Assembly: GCA_004553715.1 (NCBI GenBank)
Contig: SFKP01000008.1
Location: 1 to 26,233, forward strand
DNA: 26,233 nucleotides
Source: Clostridiales bacterium
Lineage (GTDB): Bacteria > Bacillota > Clostridia > TANB77 > CAG-508
Reading direction: 5' to 3'
A program made the position numbers and the translations under genes. How positions within the stretch are numbered: the first letter of the stretch is position 1; each line of letters starts with the position of its first letter. Below are positions 1-7,600 of this stretch, in pieces. Under the pieces are notes generated by a model that searched no databases, was not told the origin of the DNA, and saw only the letters and a program-made list of their open reading frames with translations.

Positions 1-85
1 AATAAAAAATAAAAGAAATAAACTAAATACATTTTAGAATGCAATAAATAAAAAGTCAATAAATGTATAGAAAGTTTTACAAAAA

Positions 86-116
86 TTTACAAATCTTAAT
101 CAAAATATGATATACT
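86..116 (+). promoter_or_regulatory. Candidate sigma-A promoter of the nuclease gene
   Basis: TTTACA at 86-91 and TATACT at 111-116 are separated by 19 bp, slightly longer than the usual 17. An overlapping TATGAT lies at 106-111. The start codon follows at 140, with an AGGTG ribosome site at 131-135. Bases 1-85 are AT-rich and show no gene. The long spacer keeps this tentative. Confidence 0.4.
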
Positions 117-139
117 CTAAATGAAAAGTAGGTGTTTAA

Positions 140-982
140 ATGAGAAACATAAATAAAGTTATAGTTCTTGTATTAATTTTAGTAACATTGTTTAATATAC
201 GAGTATATGCACATGGTGGAAATATAACAGGATGGAATAATAAAAATTCAACTGAAATTACTGAATACAATGGGAAATATTATGGATATCATAAACAGAA
301 TAAAGTAAGACATTATCATCAGGTAGAATGGAATGAAGAAGAACAAAAATGGCAAATAATAAAAACAGCAGTATATTACGATGAACATTTTAATATTATA
401 AATACTATTAATAATTCAAATACCACAAAAATAGAAGTGAAATATAGTAAAAGTGTAGATGGGGATACTGCAAAATTTGAATTAGATGGAAAAGAAATTA
501 CAGTAAGGTTTTTAGGAATAGATACGCCAGAAACTGTACATCCGACTAAAGGAGAGGAGCCTTATGGAAAAGAAGCAAGTAATTATACAAAAGGAAAATT
601 AGAAAATGCACATAAAATAGAGATAGAATATGATGAAAATGCTTCAGAAACGGATAAATATGAAAGACCATTAGTATGGGTTTGGGTAGACGATACTTTA
701 CTTCAAGAAGAGCTAATAAGTAATGGATTAGCTAGAACATATATGCTGCAAGATAATTATAAATATGCATGGATGTTGCAAGAAAATGAAGAAAAAGCAA
801 AAGAAGAAAAAGTAGGTATATGGAGTGAAGAAGCTAAAACTCAAGAAAATGTAATTGTTGAAAATATAGAAAGTGAAGACAATACAACTGGTTTTGCGGG
901 ACTAATAGTTATTGTAATATCGTTGATAGTAGCAATATTGTTTGGAAAGATAAAACAGAAAAACAAGAGAGATAAAAAATAG
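140..982 (+). CDS. Secreted, membrane-tethered thermonuclease (SNase domain) with N-terminal YHYH-like domain
   Basis: A 280-residue protein starting with a signal peptide (residues 1-24, ending VYA|HGG). A His-rich segment follows (HGG at 25-27, YGYH at 48-51, RHYH at 57-60), resembling the small YHYH-type domains on secreted Firmicute proteins. Residues about 98-235 form a staphylococcal-nuclease domain: VDGDT (106-110), VRFLGIDTPE (122-131) and KYERP (173-177) give the expected D107/D109, R123, D128, E131 and R176, matching D19/D21, R35, D40, E43 and R87 of the S. aureus enzyme. Residues 249-271 form a C-terminal membrane helix followed by a basic tail, so the enzyme probably stays attached with its catalytic domain outside. 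The family cleaves DNA and RNA in a Ca-dependent way. The His-rich domain may bind metal or wall, but that is inference. The stop codon overlaps the ribosome site of the next gene. Confidence 0.9.
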   Translation: MRNINKVIVLVLILVTLFNIRVYAHGGNITGWNNKNSTEITEYNGKYYGYHKQNKVRHYHQVEWNEEEQKWQIIKTAVYYDEHFNIINTINNSNTTKIEVKYSKSVDGDTAKFELDGKEITVRFLGIDTPETVHPTKGEEPYGKEASNYTKGKLENAHKIEIEYDENASETDKYERPLVWVWVDDTLLQEELISNGLARTYMLQDNYKYAWMLQENEEKAKEEKVGIWSEEAKTQENVIVENIESEDNTTGFAGLIVIVISLIVAILFGKIKQKNKRDKK

Positions 983-991
983 GAGCTATAT

Positions 992-1534
992 ATGAGCATA
1001 AAAGAATGGATTATAAAAAAATTAGAAAAAGATGTGGAAGCGACAGCAGGGCATATTAATTTAGAAGAATTAAACCAAGAAGAAAGAAATAAATGCTTTA
1101 TTCAGTTTGGTGAGGGTGATGAAAATTTAACGTCATTTTTAAAAACAGCATATGATCACGGAGCATCAAGTATATTTTGTTGTTCAGGACATGGAAGTAA
1201 GAGTGCGTATGTTATGTTGAAAGTTACAGATGATAATATAGAATTACTGAGGAAAGTAGGTAGAGTTTTATCAAAAAGTGGAGTTTCTACCAATTTTGAA
1301 AATAATCATTCAAGAGGATTAATAGTTAGTTATCGTTCAGTGAAAAGTGTTTCTACTAATTGGTTAAACCTTGCAGATAGAGTTATGAATACACCTGAAT
1401 TATTTGATGATAGTAATCCAGAAATTTATTATCACGAAGAAATAATTGATTCTTATAAACCTTTTGGTTTTGATTTTAAGAAAAAATTATTAAGTTACCT
1501 AAGAGGAGCTAGAAAAGAATTGCCTAGTCGGTAA
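992..1534 (+). CDS. Hypothetical protein, likely N-terminal part of a frameshifted gene
   Basis: A 180-residue soluble protein that I do not recognise as a named family. It begins at an ATG 6 bp after AGGAG (981-985), which overlaps the stop of the nuclease gene, so the two look co-transcribed. A notable motif is FCCSGHGS near residues 62-69. There is no signal peptide or membrane segment. The C-terminus (RGARKELPSR) stops abruptly at 1532-1534. The +1 frame is open from 1503 through 2474 and continues with coding-like, charged sequence that has no start codon or ribosome site of its own for about 290 bp. The simplest reading is a single gene of about 493 codons (992-2474) interrupted by one surplus base between about 1503 and 1534. 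Function is unknown. Confidence 0.7.
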   Translation: MSIKEWIIKKLEKDVEATAGHINLEELNQEERNKCFIQFGEGDENLTSFLKTAYDHGASSIFCCSGHGSKSAYVMLKVTDDNIELLRKVGRVLSKSGVSTNFENNHSRGLIVSYRSVKSVSTNWLNLADRVMNTPELFDDSNPEIYYHEEIIDSYKPFGFDFKKKLLSYLRGARKELPSR

Positions 1535-1793
1535 TCAAGTAGAGACTAATAATAAGCAAAGGGCATCGTGGGAATTAAGTGAGGAAGAAAAGAAAAAAAT
1601 AAATCAAAGGGAAATACATACATATCGAAACAAAATAGATTTACTTACAAGAGAATATTCAAAACAATTAGAGGTTTATAGTAAAGAAACTATTGATGAA
1701 GCATTAGATTTCCTTCAAAAAAGAAGAGATAATCACGGAAGTGATAATGATGATATAGAAATTAGTGACGAAGTAAAAGAAATTTTTCATTTA

Positions 1794-2474
1794 ATGAAAG
1801 AATATGGCGAAGCAATAAAGAAATTGTTTGTAGAGAATAATATAGAAATTACACATATAACTTCAGTTTCTCCAGAAAAACTAGAAGGAGGAATAATTAG
1901 AAAATCAATAGATAGAACTAATCATTATGCAACGGAAAGAGTAGATGGAGTATTTGCATCGTCTAGTCCGATTGATGGTAATAATCCATACATTGCACGA
2001 AACAAATCAGGAATGATAAAACTAGGAGAATCAACTTATATTTATGGTGGCGACAACATTGAAGTAGTATCAGATGAAGAGGGTAAGAAGCATGCAATGT
2101 TAAGGAAACCTAATTTTATTTATTACATTAATCCTAAAAAATTTATGCCGGTATGTAATTTAACAACAAGTCCATATACTCATAAACCAACTTTTGAATT
2201 TTCAGAAGAATGGATTTCAAGTACAGAAATTGATATATCTGATCCAAATCAAGTTAGAAAAGTTGAAGAAATAAGAGATGTAACGAGATTATTAGAACAT
2301 TTTACCATTTTATGTGATGTAAATAGTCAAGGGATAGGTATAAAAGCTATACAAACAAGAAATAAACAAAAAGCATTAGAAATAATTAGAGAAGGGATTG
2401 AAGATGGTAGTATAAGAAATATAAATCAAGAAACAGGAATAAATGTTATACAATTTTCAGGACAAGATAGATAA
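1794..2474 (+). CDS. Hypothetical protein, likely C-terminal part of the same frameshifted gene
   Basis: The first ATG gives 226 residues, but there is no Shine-Dalgarno upstream. The same frame is open back to 1503 and reads as ordinary protein (for example ETNNKQRASWELSEEE just after the stop of the previous ORF). ATG 1794 is therefore probably an internal methionine and not a real start. The product includes GVFASSSP, a YIYGGD strand, FIYYINPKKFMPV and EWISSTEIDI. This order of strand motifs loosely resembles small ADP-ribosyltransferase-like toxin folds, but no catalytic triad can be assigned and the resemblance is only an impression. It sits between a secreted nuclease and a decayed ABC-F fragment in an accessory region. 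Confidence 0.55.
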   Translation: MKEYGEAIKKLFVENNIEITHITSVSPEKLEGGIIRKSIDRTNHYATERVDGVFASSSPIDGNNPYIARNKSGMIKLGESTYIYGGDNIEVVSDEEGKKHAMLRKPNFIYYINPKKFMPVCNLTTSPYTHKPTFEFSEEWISSTEIDISDPNQVRKVEEIRDVTRLLEHFTILCDVNSQGIGIKAIQTRNKQKALEIIREGIEDGSIRNINQETGINVIQFSGQDR

Positions 2475-2499
2475 ATTTATATTTTGATGAGTTACGATA

Positions 2500-2664
2500 A
2501 TGTTTGGAGAGGCATTAAAAGAATATAAAGGCACAGTGTTATTTGTTTCTCATGATAGATTCTTTATAAATGCATTAGCTAATAAAGTTTTAAATATAGA
2601 AGATTGTAAAACAAAACCATATTATGGAAACTACAATGACTTTACAAAATTGAAAAACAATTAA
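2500..2664 (+). pseudogene. C-terminal remnant of an ABC-F ATPase
   Basis: A 54-codon reading frame whose product begins FGEALKEYKGTVLFVSHDRFF and continues to YYGNYNDF. This is the segment after Walker B in ABC-F translation factors (the H-switch SHDR motif and the following C-terminal strand), with nothing of Walker A, the linker or the signature. Just upstream, in another frame, LYFDE (2477-2491) may be a scar of Walker B. There is no ribosome site before ATG 2500. I read it as the tail of a deleted ABC-F gene rather than a functional small protein. A strong terminator follows at 2694-2736, presumably the original one. Confidence 0.75.
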
Positions 2665-2693
2665 AAACTGAAAAATAAAAAACACATAAATTT

Positions 2694-2736
2694 AAAAGGA
2701 ATCTAATTAAATTAAAAATCTAGTTAGATTCCTTTT
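2694..2736. terminator. Bidirectional intrinsic terminator
   Basis: A perfect 13-bp inverted repeat, AAAAGGAATCTAA (2694-2706) with TTAGATTCCTTTT (2724-2736), followed on the plus strand by T-rich sequence (TTTTTT 2733-2738). On the minus strand the hairpin ends in TTTT. It lies between the ABC-F remnant and the convergent SASP gene and can serve both. Confidence 0.8.
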
Positions 2737-2770
2737 TTACGTATCTTAAAGTAAATTAGCTACGCAAAAA

Positions 2771-2971
2771 CTATTTCATATTGTGTTCAGCTTGTTCAAT
2801 CATCTTTTTAACCATTTGACCACCGATTTTACCAGCGTCTTTTGCTGATATATCTCCATTATAACCTTGTTTTAAATTAACTCCAACTTCATTTGCAACT
2901 TCATATTTGAATTTGTTTAAAGAATCTTTAGCTTCTGGAACTAATGTTCTGTTAGAATTTGATCTTGCCAT
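2771..2971 (-). CDS. Alpha/beta-type small acid-soluble spore protein (SASP)
   Basis: A 66-residue DNA-binding spore protein. It carries the family landmarks RTLVPEAKDSLNKFKYEVANE at the N-terminus and the GYNGDISAKDAGKIGG block, whose Gly-rich turn precedes the C-terminal helix (MVKKMIEQAE). The ATG at 2971 is the start, because AGGAGGTG lies 6 bp upstream. A GTG at 2980 is in frame but falls inside that ribosome site. SASPs coat and protect spore DNA in the forespore and are degraded by the GPR protease at germination; the cleavage region here is the FKYEVANE segment. The gene is monocistronic, with a candidate sigma-G-type promoter upstream and its own terminator. It shows that the host forms endospores. 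Confidence 0.95.
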   Translation of the reverse strand: MARSNSNRTLVPEAKDSLNKFKYEVANEVGVNLKQGYNGDISAKDAGKIGGQMVKKMIEQAEHNMK

Positions 2972-3023
2972 GAATTTCACCTCCTAGTATAACATATAAA
3001 AGCAATTTAAAGCTTTTCATAAT

Positions 3024-3052
3024 TATCATGTGCAATTTGTAAAAAAATAAAC
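3024..3052 (-). promoter_or_regulatory. Candidate forespore (sigma-G/F-like) promoter of the SASP gene
   Basis: On the minus strand CATGATA (3024-3030) matches the sigma-G -10 pattern CATNNTA. Seventeen bp upstream, GTTTA (3048-3052) matches four of five positions of the sigma-G -35 and also the sigma-F -35. This is expected for a SASP gene, but the motif is short in AT-rich DNA. Confidence 0.4.
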
Positions 3053-3138
3053 TAGAAAATTTTTGGAAAACAAATAGAATAAAAATATTACAAAAACATT
3101 ACATTAATATTAAAAAAATATTACAAATATAAAAAACA

Positions 3139-3167
3139 TTGTTTTTAGTAGAAAAATGTTGTAAAAT
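3139..3167 (+). promoter_or_regulatory. Sigma-A promoter of the pilus operon
   Basis: TTGTTT (3139-3144) and TAAAAT (3162-3167) with exactly 17 bp between. An AAGGAGG ribosome site at 3186-3192 and ATG 3201 follow. A 14-bp direct repeat AAAAATATTACAAA at 3081-3094 and 3114-3127, 33 bp apart start to start, lies just upstream and could be an activator site. Confidence 0.6.
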
Positions 3168-3200
3168 TAATTAAAAATAATTATTAAGGAGGAATAAAAA

Positions 3201-4118
3201 ATGGCATCAAATCCAATGCAAAGAAAAGCTAGAAATTCATTTCTTTTAGGAGTGATATTAACTCTGCTTATAGCGATAATTGCTGGTGCATTATTTTATA
3301 TTTTAGTATTTAAAGAAAAAATGGAAGTACAAGGAACAACGGGAGCAGTAGCTTATGTTTATAAATTAAAAGAAGGAATTGAATTGAAATCTGGAGATAA
3401 AATCACTTCAGAAATGGTAGAAGAAGTTAAAATTACAGCAAATGTTGTGCCTACAGATGCAGTATTTTCACAATACAAACAGGATGATACTCTTGTACCA
3501 GTTCCATTTCCTACAACATATAAATGTAAAATAGCACTAAAGGCTGGAACAATATTAGGTAAAAGCATGCTTTACACAGATGACTTAACAGATAATTCGT
3601 TAAGATTAGTTGAGTTTAATATGATAAGCTTGCAATCAACAGCAATAGTTGGAGAATATATTGATGTGAGATTATTTATGCCAACAGGAGAAGATTATAT
3701 TATCTTGAGCAAAAAATGTGTAATGAGTGTAAAAGATACTACAATAGGCTTATTACTAAATGAAGAAGAAATTAATACTATGAGTGCAGCAATTATAGAT
3801 GCTTATACAACAAGTTCAGGATTTATATATGCAACAAAATATATAGAACCAGGAATGCAAACAAAAGCAACTCAAACATATGCACCAAAGCAATCAATTA
3901 TTGAATTAATGAGGGATAATCCTAACATTGTAGATGAAGCAAAAAGAGCTTTAACTGAAAGATGGAATACAACAGGAGCTAAAGTTAGAACAGAAATAGA
4001 GAAAACATTAAACACATATATAATGGATGGCACAGATAGTGCAAATGTTCAAGAAAAAATGAAGGAGCAATTAGAAAAAGCAAAAGAATTATATTTAAAA
4101 GGACTAGAAGGATATTAA
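3201..4118 (+). CDS. CpaB/RcpC-like SAF-domain pilus assembly protein
   Basis: A 305-residue protein with a cytoplasmic basic N-terminus, one membrane helix (about residues 14-36) and an extracytoplasmic SAF-like region. KLKEGIELKSGDKITSEMV (about 55-73) is the first SAF element, and KAGTILGKSMLYTDDL (about 113-128) matches the second, where CpaB proteins have a Gly-containing turn and a Leu-rich ending. The C-terminal 70 residues are helical and charged. In Tad systems CpaB/RcpC sits near the outer-membrane channel. In a monoderm it more likely organises the pilus at the membrane-wall interface. It is the first gene of the operon, with a strong AAGGAGG 8 bp before ATG. The call is by motif layout and gene order. 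Confidence 0.7.
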   Translation: MASNPMQRKARNSFLLGVILTLLIAIIAGALFYILVFKEKMEVQGTTGAVAYVYKLKEGIELKSGDKITSEMVEEVKITANVVPTDAVFSQYKQDDTLVPVPFPTTYKCKIALKAGTILGKSMLYTDDLTDNSLRLVEFNMISLQSTAIVGEYIDVRLFMPTGEDYIILSKKCVMSVKDTTIGLLLNEEEINTMSAAIIDAYTTSSGFIYATKYIEPGMQTKATQTYAPKQSIIELMRDNPNIVDEAKRALTERWNTTGAKVRTEIEKTLNTYIMDGTDSANVQEKMKEQLEKAKELYLKGLEGY

Positions 4119-4134
4119 TATTGGGGGTAGACAC

Positions 4135-4305
4135 TTGAAAAAGATAGGTTTTATTGGAGCATTCGATAAAACGGATATGATAATATATGTCGCTAAACTA
4201 TTTGCAGAAATAGGAAAAAAAGTTTTGATTATAGATATGACTATTGTACGGTCGAGCAAGATATATAGTGCCATGTATTACTCCAAGTCAAAAATATGTA
4301 ACTGA
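4135..4305 (+). pseudogene. N-terminal part of frameshifted ParA/MinD-like protein
   Basis: From TTG 4135, preceded by GGGGGT (4123-4128), 56 codons are open. The product begins KKIGFIGAFDKTDMIIYVAK and reaches KKVLIIDMT, the first strand, helix and second strand of a ParA/MinD fold. In place of the Walker A lysine-threonine loop it has GAFDKTD. After IDMT the frame runs out of family-like sequence and stops at 4303-4305, whereas the +1 frame continues with RARYIVPCITP. One surplus base between about 4241 and 4258 accounts for this. Restoring it gives a single protein of about 226 residues (4135-4813). Confidence 0.65.
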
Positions 4306-4813
4306 ATACGAAGGAATAGATATTGCGATAGGATTTGAAAACGAGGAAGAAGTAAAAAAATATCTAGCAGTAGATAATTTAAATTATGATATGCTGTTTT
4401 TTGATATAGATTCACATGAAGCATATATAAAAACAAAATCAATAAGGAACGATAAAAACTTTTTTGTTACTGCATTTGATAACTTTTCTTTAAAAAAAGG
4501 ACTAGAAATTGTTGGTAAAATAAAAGACAAAGCTGTTATGACAAAAATTCTTTTTTCCAGAGAGATGACACAAGAAGAAGATGATTATTTAAACTTTTTA
4601 TCGTTCTATTATGCAATACAGTGGAGCGAAAAAAAGATATATTTTCCATATGATATGGGAGATAGTACTGCTATTATCGAGGGACAAAGAACATCAAAAA
4701 TTAAATTTAAATATTTAAGTGATACATACAAAGATGGACTAGAGGCTGTAGTATTCGAAATTGAACCTACGACAAATAAAGCAGAAGTAAAAAAAATATT
4801 AAGGAATATTTAA
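4244..4813 (+). CDS. CpaE/TadZ-like (degenerate ParA) protein, C-terminal part of frameshifted gene
   Basis: 189 codons from a TTG with no good ribosome site. The real gene probably starts at TTG 4135 and is interrupted by a frameshift. Visible features are RARYIVPCITPSQKYVTEYEG, a conserved-looking loop, and YDMLFFDIDS, the Walker-B-like strand. A later segment (ITKILFSREMT-like) ends in strand-turn-strand sequence. In Tad systems CpaE/TadZ proteins position the machinery at a cell site through a ParA-like ATPase fold. This one lacks a canonical Walker A in its N-terminal part, so it may bind partners without hydrolysing ATP. The next gene, 15 bp downstream, is a second ParA-like protein, so the pair may work as a heterodimer (inference). 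Confidence 0.6.
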   Translation: MYGRARYIVPCITPSQKYVTEYEGIDIAIGFENEEEVKKYLAVDNLNYDMLFFDIDSHEAYIKTKSIRNDKNFFVTAFDNFSLKKGLEIVGKIKDKAVMTKILFSREMTQEEDDYLNFLSFYYAIQWSEKKIYFPYDMGDSTAIIEGQRTSKIKFKYLSDTYKDGLEAVVFEIEPTTNKAEVKKILRNI

Positions 4814-4828
4814 AAGGGAGAACTGTAA

Positions 4829-5647
4829 ATGTCAATAATAACATTTTGGAGTAATGATAATATAGAAACTGGACAAACAATGTCAATGGCAGCTGTAGCA
4901 ACACATATGGCAATAGAACACAATTATAAAATATTGATGATAGACACAGCAAATAATGATAAAACTCTCGAAGATGCATTTTGGTCACAAACGAAAAAAA
5001 CGATAGTAAAACAGAAACAAGATATTGGAAGTGGACTTTCTGGATTAATTAGAGTTATTGATAGTAATAGAAATTCACCAGAGGTTATTACTAATTATAG
5101 TAAAATAATATTTAAAAACAGATTAGAACTTTTAAAGGGAGACAAAATGAATGTAGAGGAATACAAAAAAATGCAAGAGACTTTACAAAACATTGTGTTG
5201 TTAGCAAATAAATATTATGACTATGTTTTTATTGATTTAAAAACTAATATTGAAAATGAAACAACAAAAAAAATACTATCAGTTTCAGATGTTATAGTTG
5301 TAAATATTACACAAAGACTTCGTAATATAAATAATTTCTTAGAATTAAAAGAACAAGAAGATATATTTAAAAAAGATAATATAATATTAAATATAGGAAC
5401 TTATAATCCAAGACTTCCTAAGTATACTAGCAAAAATATAGCAAGATATATGAGAGAAAAAGAAATTTTATTTATTCCATATAATAATACATATTTCGAA
5501 GCAACAAATGAAGGATTAGTTGCAGATTATTTTATAAAGTTTAGAAAAGTAAGAAATGTAAATCCTAATGCCCCATTTATTGAAGCGACAAAAAAGTTAA
5601 AAAATGCAATAATTGATAGAGTCAAAGCATTACAAATGAAAATTTAA
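4829..5647 (+). CDS. ParA/MinD-like (CpaE-like) protein with degenerate Walker A
   Basis: A 272-residue soluble protein with the strand order of a ParA/MinD ATPase. MSIITFWSNDNIETGQTMSM occupies the P-loop position, where the family has KGGxGKTT; the invariant GK is replaced, leaving ETGQTMS. YKILMIDTA (about residues 33-41) is the switch strand, YDYVFIDLKT (about 131-140) is Walker B, and VSDVIVVNITQ (about 151-161) is the following strand. The C-terminus is a basic helix. ATP may be bound weakly or not at all. By position between the SAF protein and the motor ATPase it corresponds to CpaE/TadZ, the localisation factor of Tad pili. A ribosome site AAAAGGGAGA precedes the ATG. Confidence 0.65.
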   Translation: MSIITFWSNDNIETGQTMSMAAVATHMAIEHNYKILMIDTANNDKTLEDAFWSQTKKTIVKQKQDIGSGLSGLIRVIDSNRNSPEVITNYSKIIFKNRLELLKGDKMNVEEYKKMQETLQNIVLLANKYYDYVFIDLKTNIENETTKKILSVSDVIVVNITQRLRNINNFLELKEQEDIFKKDNIILNIGTYNPRLPKYTSKNIARYMREKEILFIPYNNTYFEATNEGLVADYFIKFRKVRNVNPNAPFIEATKKLKNAIIDRVKALQMKI

Positions 5648-5670
5648 ATAAAGAGAGGAGCTCTTAAATA

Positions 5671-7575
5671 ATGGCTAATAGTATAGTAAATATTTTACTC
5701 ATATTCGTTATATTAATAATAGTAGGGATATTAATTAAATACTATATTGATAGAAATAAAAATACAGAAGAAGAAAAAGATATTGTTGTTGATGATAAAA
5801 CTTTTACTGTTGATGCTATGATAGATTTTGTAAAGAAGAGATTGGATGAGATTACAAAAATTAACTTATATGATATTGGGCTTTCAGAAGAAGAACTAAA
5901 AAGAAGAAAAGCAAAAAAATATGAATTAAGAAAAGCTTTAAAAGGCTGTACATATGGCGATGTAAATGACAAAAAATATGTTAAAGAAATAATTTATGAT
6001 TTACTTTTTAGAGAATATGGAGTTAATGAGGTAAATATATCAAAATCTATTCCTTTTGATATTCCATCATTACTTACAGCACAAGACAAATTTGAAATTA
6101 TACTTTATATGTATAAAAAAGAATTTGGATATGAAGCATTAGCAGAGATAATCAAAAAATATGATTTAGATGAATTAAAATATATTGAAGGTACAGAAAA
6201 ACCATCATATGTAATTACTGCACAAGAAATAAATGATATTTTTAAAAAGGAAAACTTCACTTTAAATTTTTCTGATAAATTAAATATATTAGTACAAAGG
6301 ATATATCAACATTATAAAGGTTACAGCAGTATTGATGAGATTAGAGATATGAATATAGATGGTATTTCAGGTGGTGTATCTGGACTTCCAGAAAGCTTCC
6401 TAAGTCAAGTAGCGCAAACAGACGCAAATTACTTAGGACAGATTGCAGAGCAAAAGGTACCAAGAGCATGTGATAGTATTTGGATTATGTTTAGAGGTAA
6501 ATCAATAAGATTAGCATTCCTTTCATTTGGAAAAGAAAGTGAATTAAAAAGGGTATGCCAAAACATATACAAATACAATAATCCTGGTCAGCTATCAGAT
6601 ACAAATGGTTATAAAATTAATGAAATGAAGGATGGTTCTCGTGTTGTTGTTGTTCGTCCATCAATGTCTGAAACTTGGGCTTTCTTTGTAAGAAAGTTTG
6701 ATGTAAAAAGAGCAACATTGGAACAAATAATAACAGTAGATGGCAAAGAAAATGCAATAGATTTATTAAAATACCTAGTAAAAGGTGCAAGAATAATATC
6801 ACTTACAGGTGAGCAAGGTTGTGGTAAAACAACAATGCTTATGGCCATGATAGAAAACATATATGAAACAATGAACCTTCGTATTACAGAAACTGCATTT
6901 GAGTTGCATTTAAGAAAAATATATCCAACAAGAAATATATTATCAATGCGTGAAACTGAGACTATTTCTGGACAAGATTGTCTAGATGTTCAAAAGAAAA
7001 CTGATGGTAGTGTTAATATCATAGGTGAGGTCGCAACAGACCCTGTTGCATCTTGGATGATTCAATCGGCTCAGGTTGCATCTAAATTTACTTTATTTAC
7101 TCACCACGCTAAAACTTTTCCAGATTTAGTAACAGCACTTAGAAACTCTATGTTAAGAGCCGGAGTATTCAAAGATGAAAGAACAGCAGAAGAACAGGTT
7201 GTATCAGTATTAAATTTCGATATACATTTAGTAAAGGATTTTAGAGGAAGACGTTATATAGAAAGAGTTACTGAGTGTATACCAGTAGAAGAAAAAAATG
7301 AATATACATTTGATCATAGAAAACAATCAACAATGGAAGGCAAAATGGATAAATTTATTGACAATGCAACAAATTATTTTACAAAAGTAACAAACAGAGA
7401 ACTATATAAATATGTAAATATAATGGAATACCATAACGATGCATATGTAATAACAAATAAAATTTCAGATAAAAATTTGCAGGAAATGAGAAACAATATG
7501 GATGAAAGAGATATTCCAGGATTTGACGCATTTATAGAAAGAAACTGGGGGAAAAGTAAAAAAACAAAAAATTAA
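5671..7575 (+). CDS. CpaF/TadA-like secretion ATPase with N-terminal membrane anchor
   Basis: 634 residues. Residues about 5-24 form a membrane helix followed by a charged linker. An N-terminal domain of about 300 residues then precedes a VirB11/GspE-type ATPase domain. Walker A is GEQGCGKTT (380-388, K386). The Asp-box region is ITETAFELHLRKIYPTRN. The Walker-B-like strand is NIIGEVATD with catalytic Glu at 453. The His box is FTLFTHHAKTFPDLVTALR, where CpaF has TTIHANS. This is the motor that powers pilus extension or secretion at the cytoplasmic membrane face. CpaF/TadA proteins are normally soluble, so the anchor is unusual. The ribosome site AGGAG (5656-5660) lies in the loop of a small AAGAG/CTCTT hairpin 10 bp before ATG. 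Downstream is the platform protein. Confidence 0.85.
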   Translation: MANSIVNILLIFVILIIVGILIKYYIDRNKNTEEEKDIVVDDKTFTVDAMIDFVKKRLDEITKINLYDIGLSEEELKRRKAKKYELRKALKGCTYGDVNDKKYVKEIIYDLLFREYGVNEVNISKSIPFDIPSLLTAQDKFEIILYMYKKEFGYEALAEIIKKYDLDELKYIEGTEKPSYVITAQEINDIFKKENFTLNFSDKLNILVQRIYQHYKGYSSIDEIRDMNIDGISGGVSGLPESFLSQVAQTDANYLGQIAEQKVPRACDSIWIMFRGKSIRLAFLSFGKESELKRVCQNIYKYNNPGQLSDTNGYKINEMKDGSRVVVVRPSMSETWAFFVRKFDVKRATLEQIITVDGKENAIDLLKYLVKGARIISLTGEQGCGKTTMLMAMIENIYETMNLRITETAFELHLRKIYPTRNILSMRETETISGQDCLDVQKKTDGSVNIIGEVATDPVASWMIQSAQVASKFTLFTHHAKTFPDLVTALRNSMLRAGVFKDERTAEEQVVSVLNFDIHLVKDFRGRRYIERVTECIPVEEKNEYTFDHRKQSTMEGKMDKFIDNATNYFTKVTNRELYKYVNIMEYHNDAYVITNKISDKNLQEMRNNMDERDIPGFDAFIERNWGKSKKTKN

Positions 7576-7600
7576 GCTAAAGAGGTGAGAACAAGAAGCA

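Noticed and set aside
2972..2980. GTG start of the SASP at 2980
   Set aside because: It lies within the AGGAGGTG ribosome site for the ATG at 2971.
4215..4221. A7 run as a programmed frameshift site in the ParA-like gene
   Set aside because: The target frame meets stops at 4226, 4232 and 4238, so a shift at the A-run could not produce the full protein.
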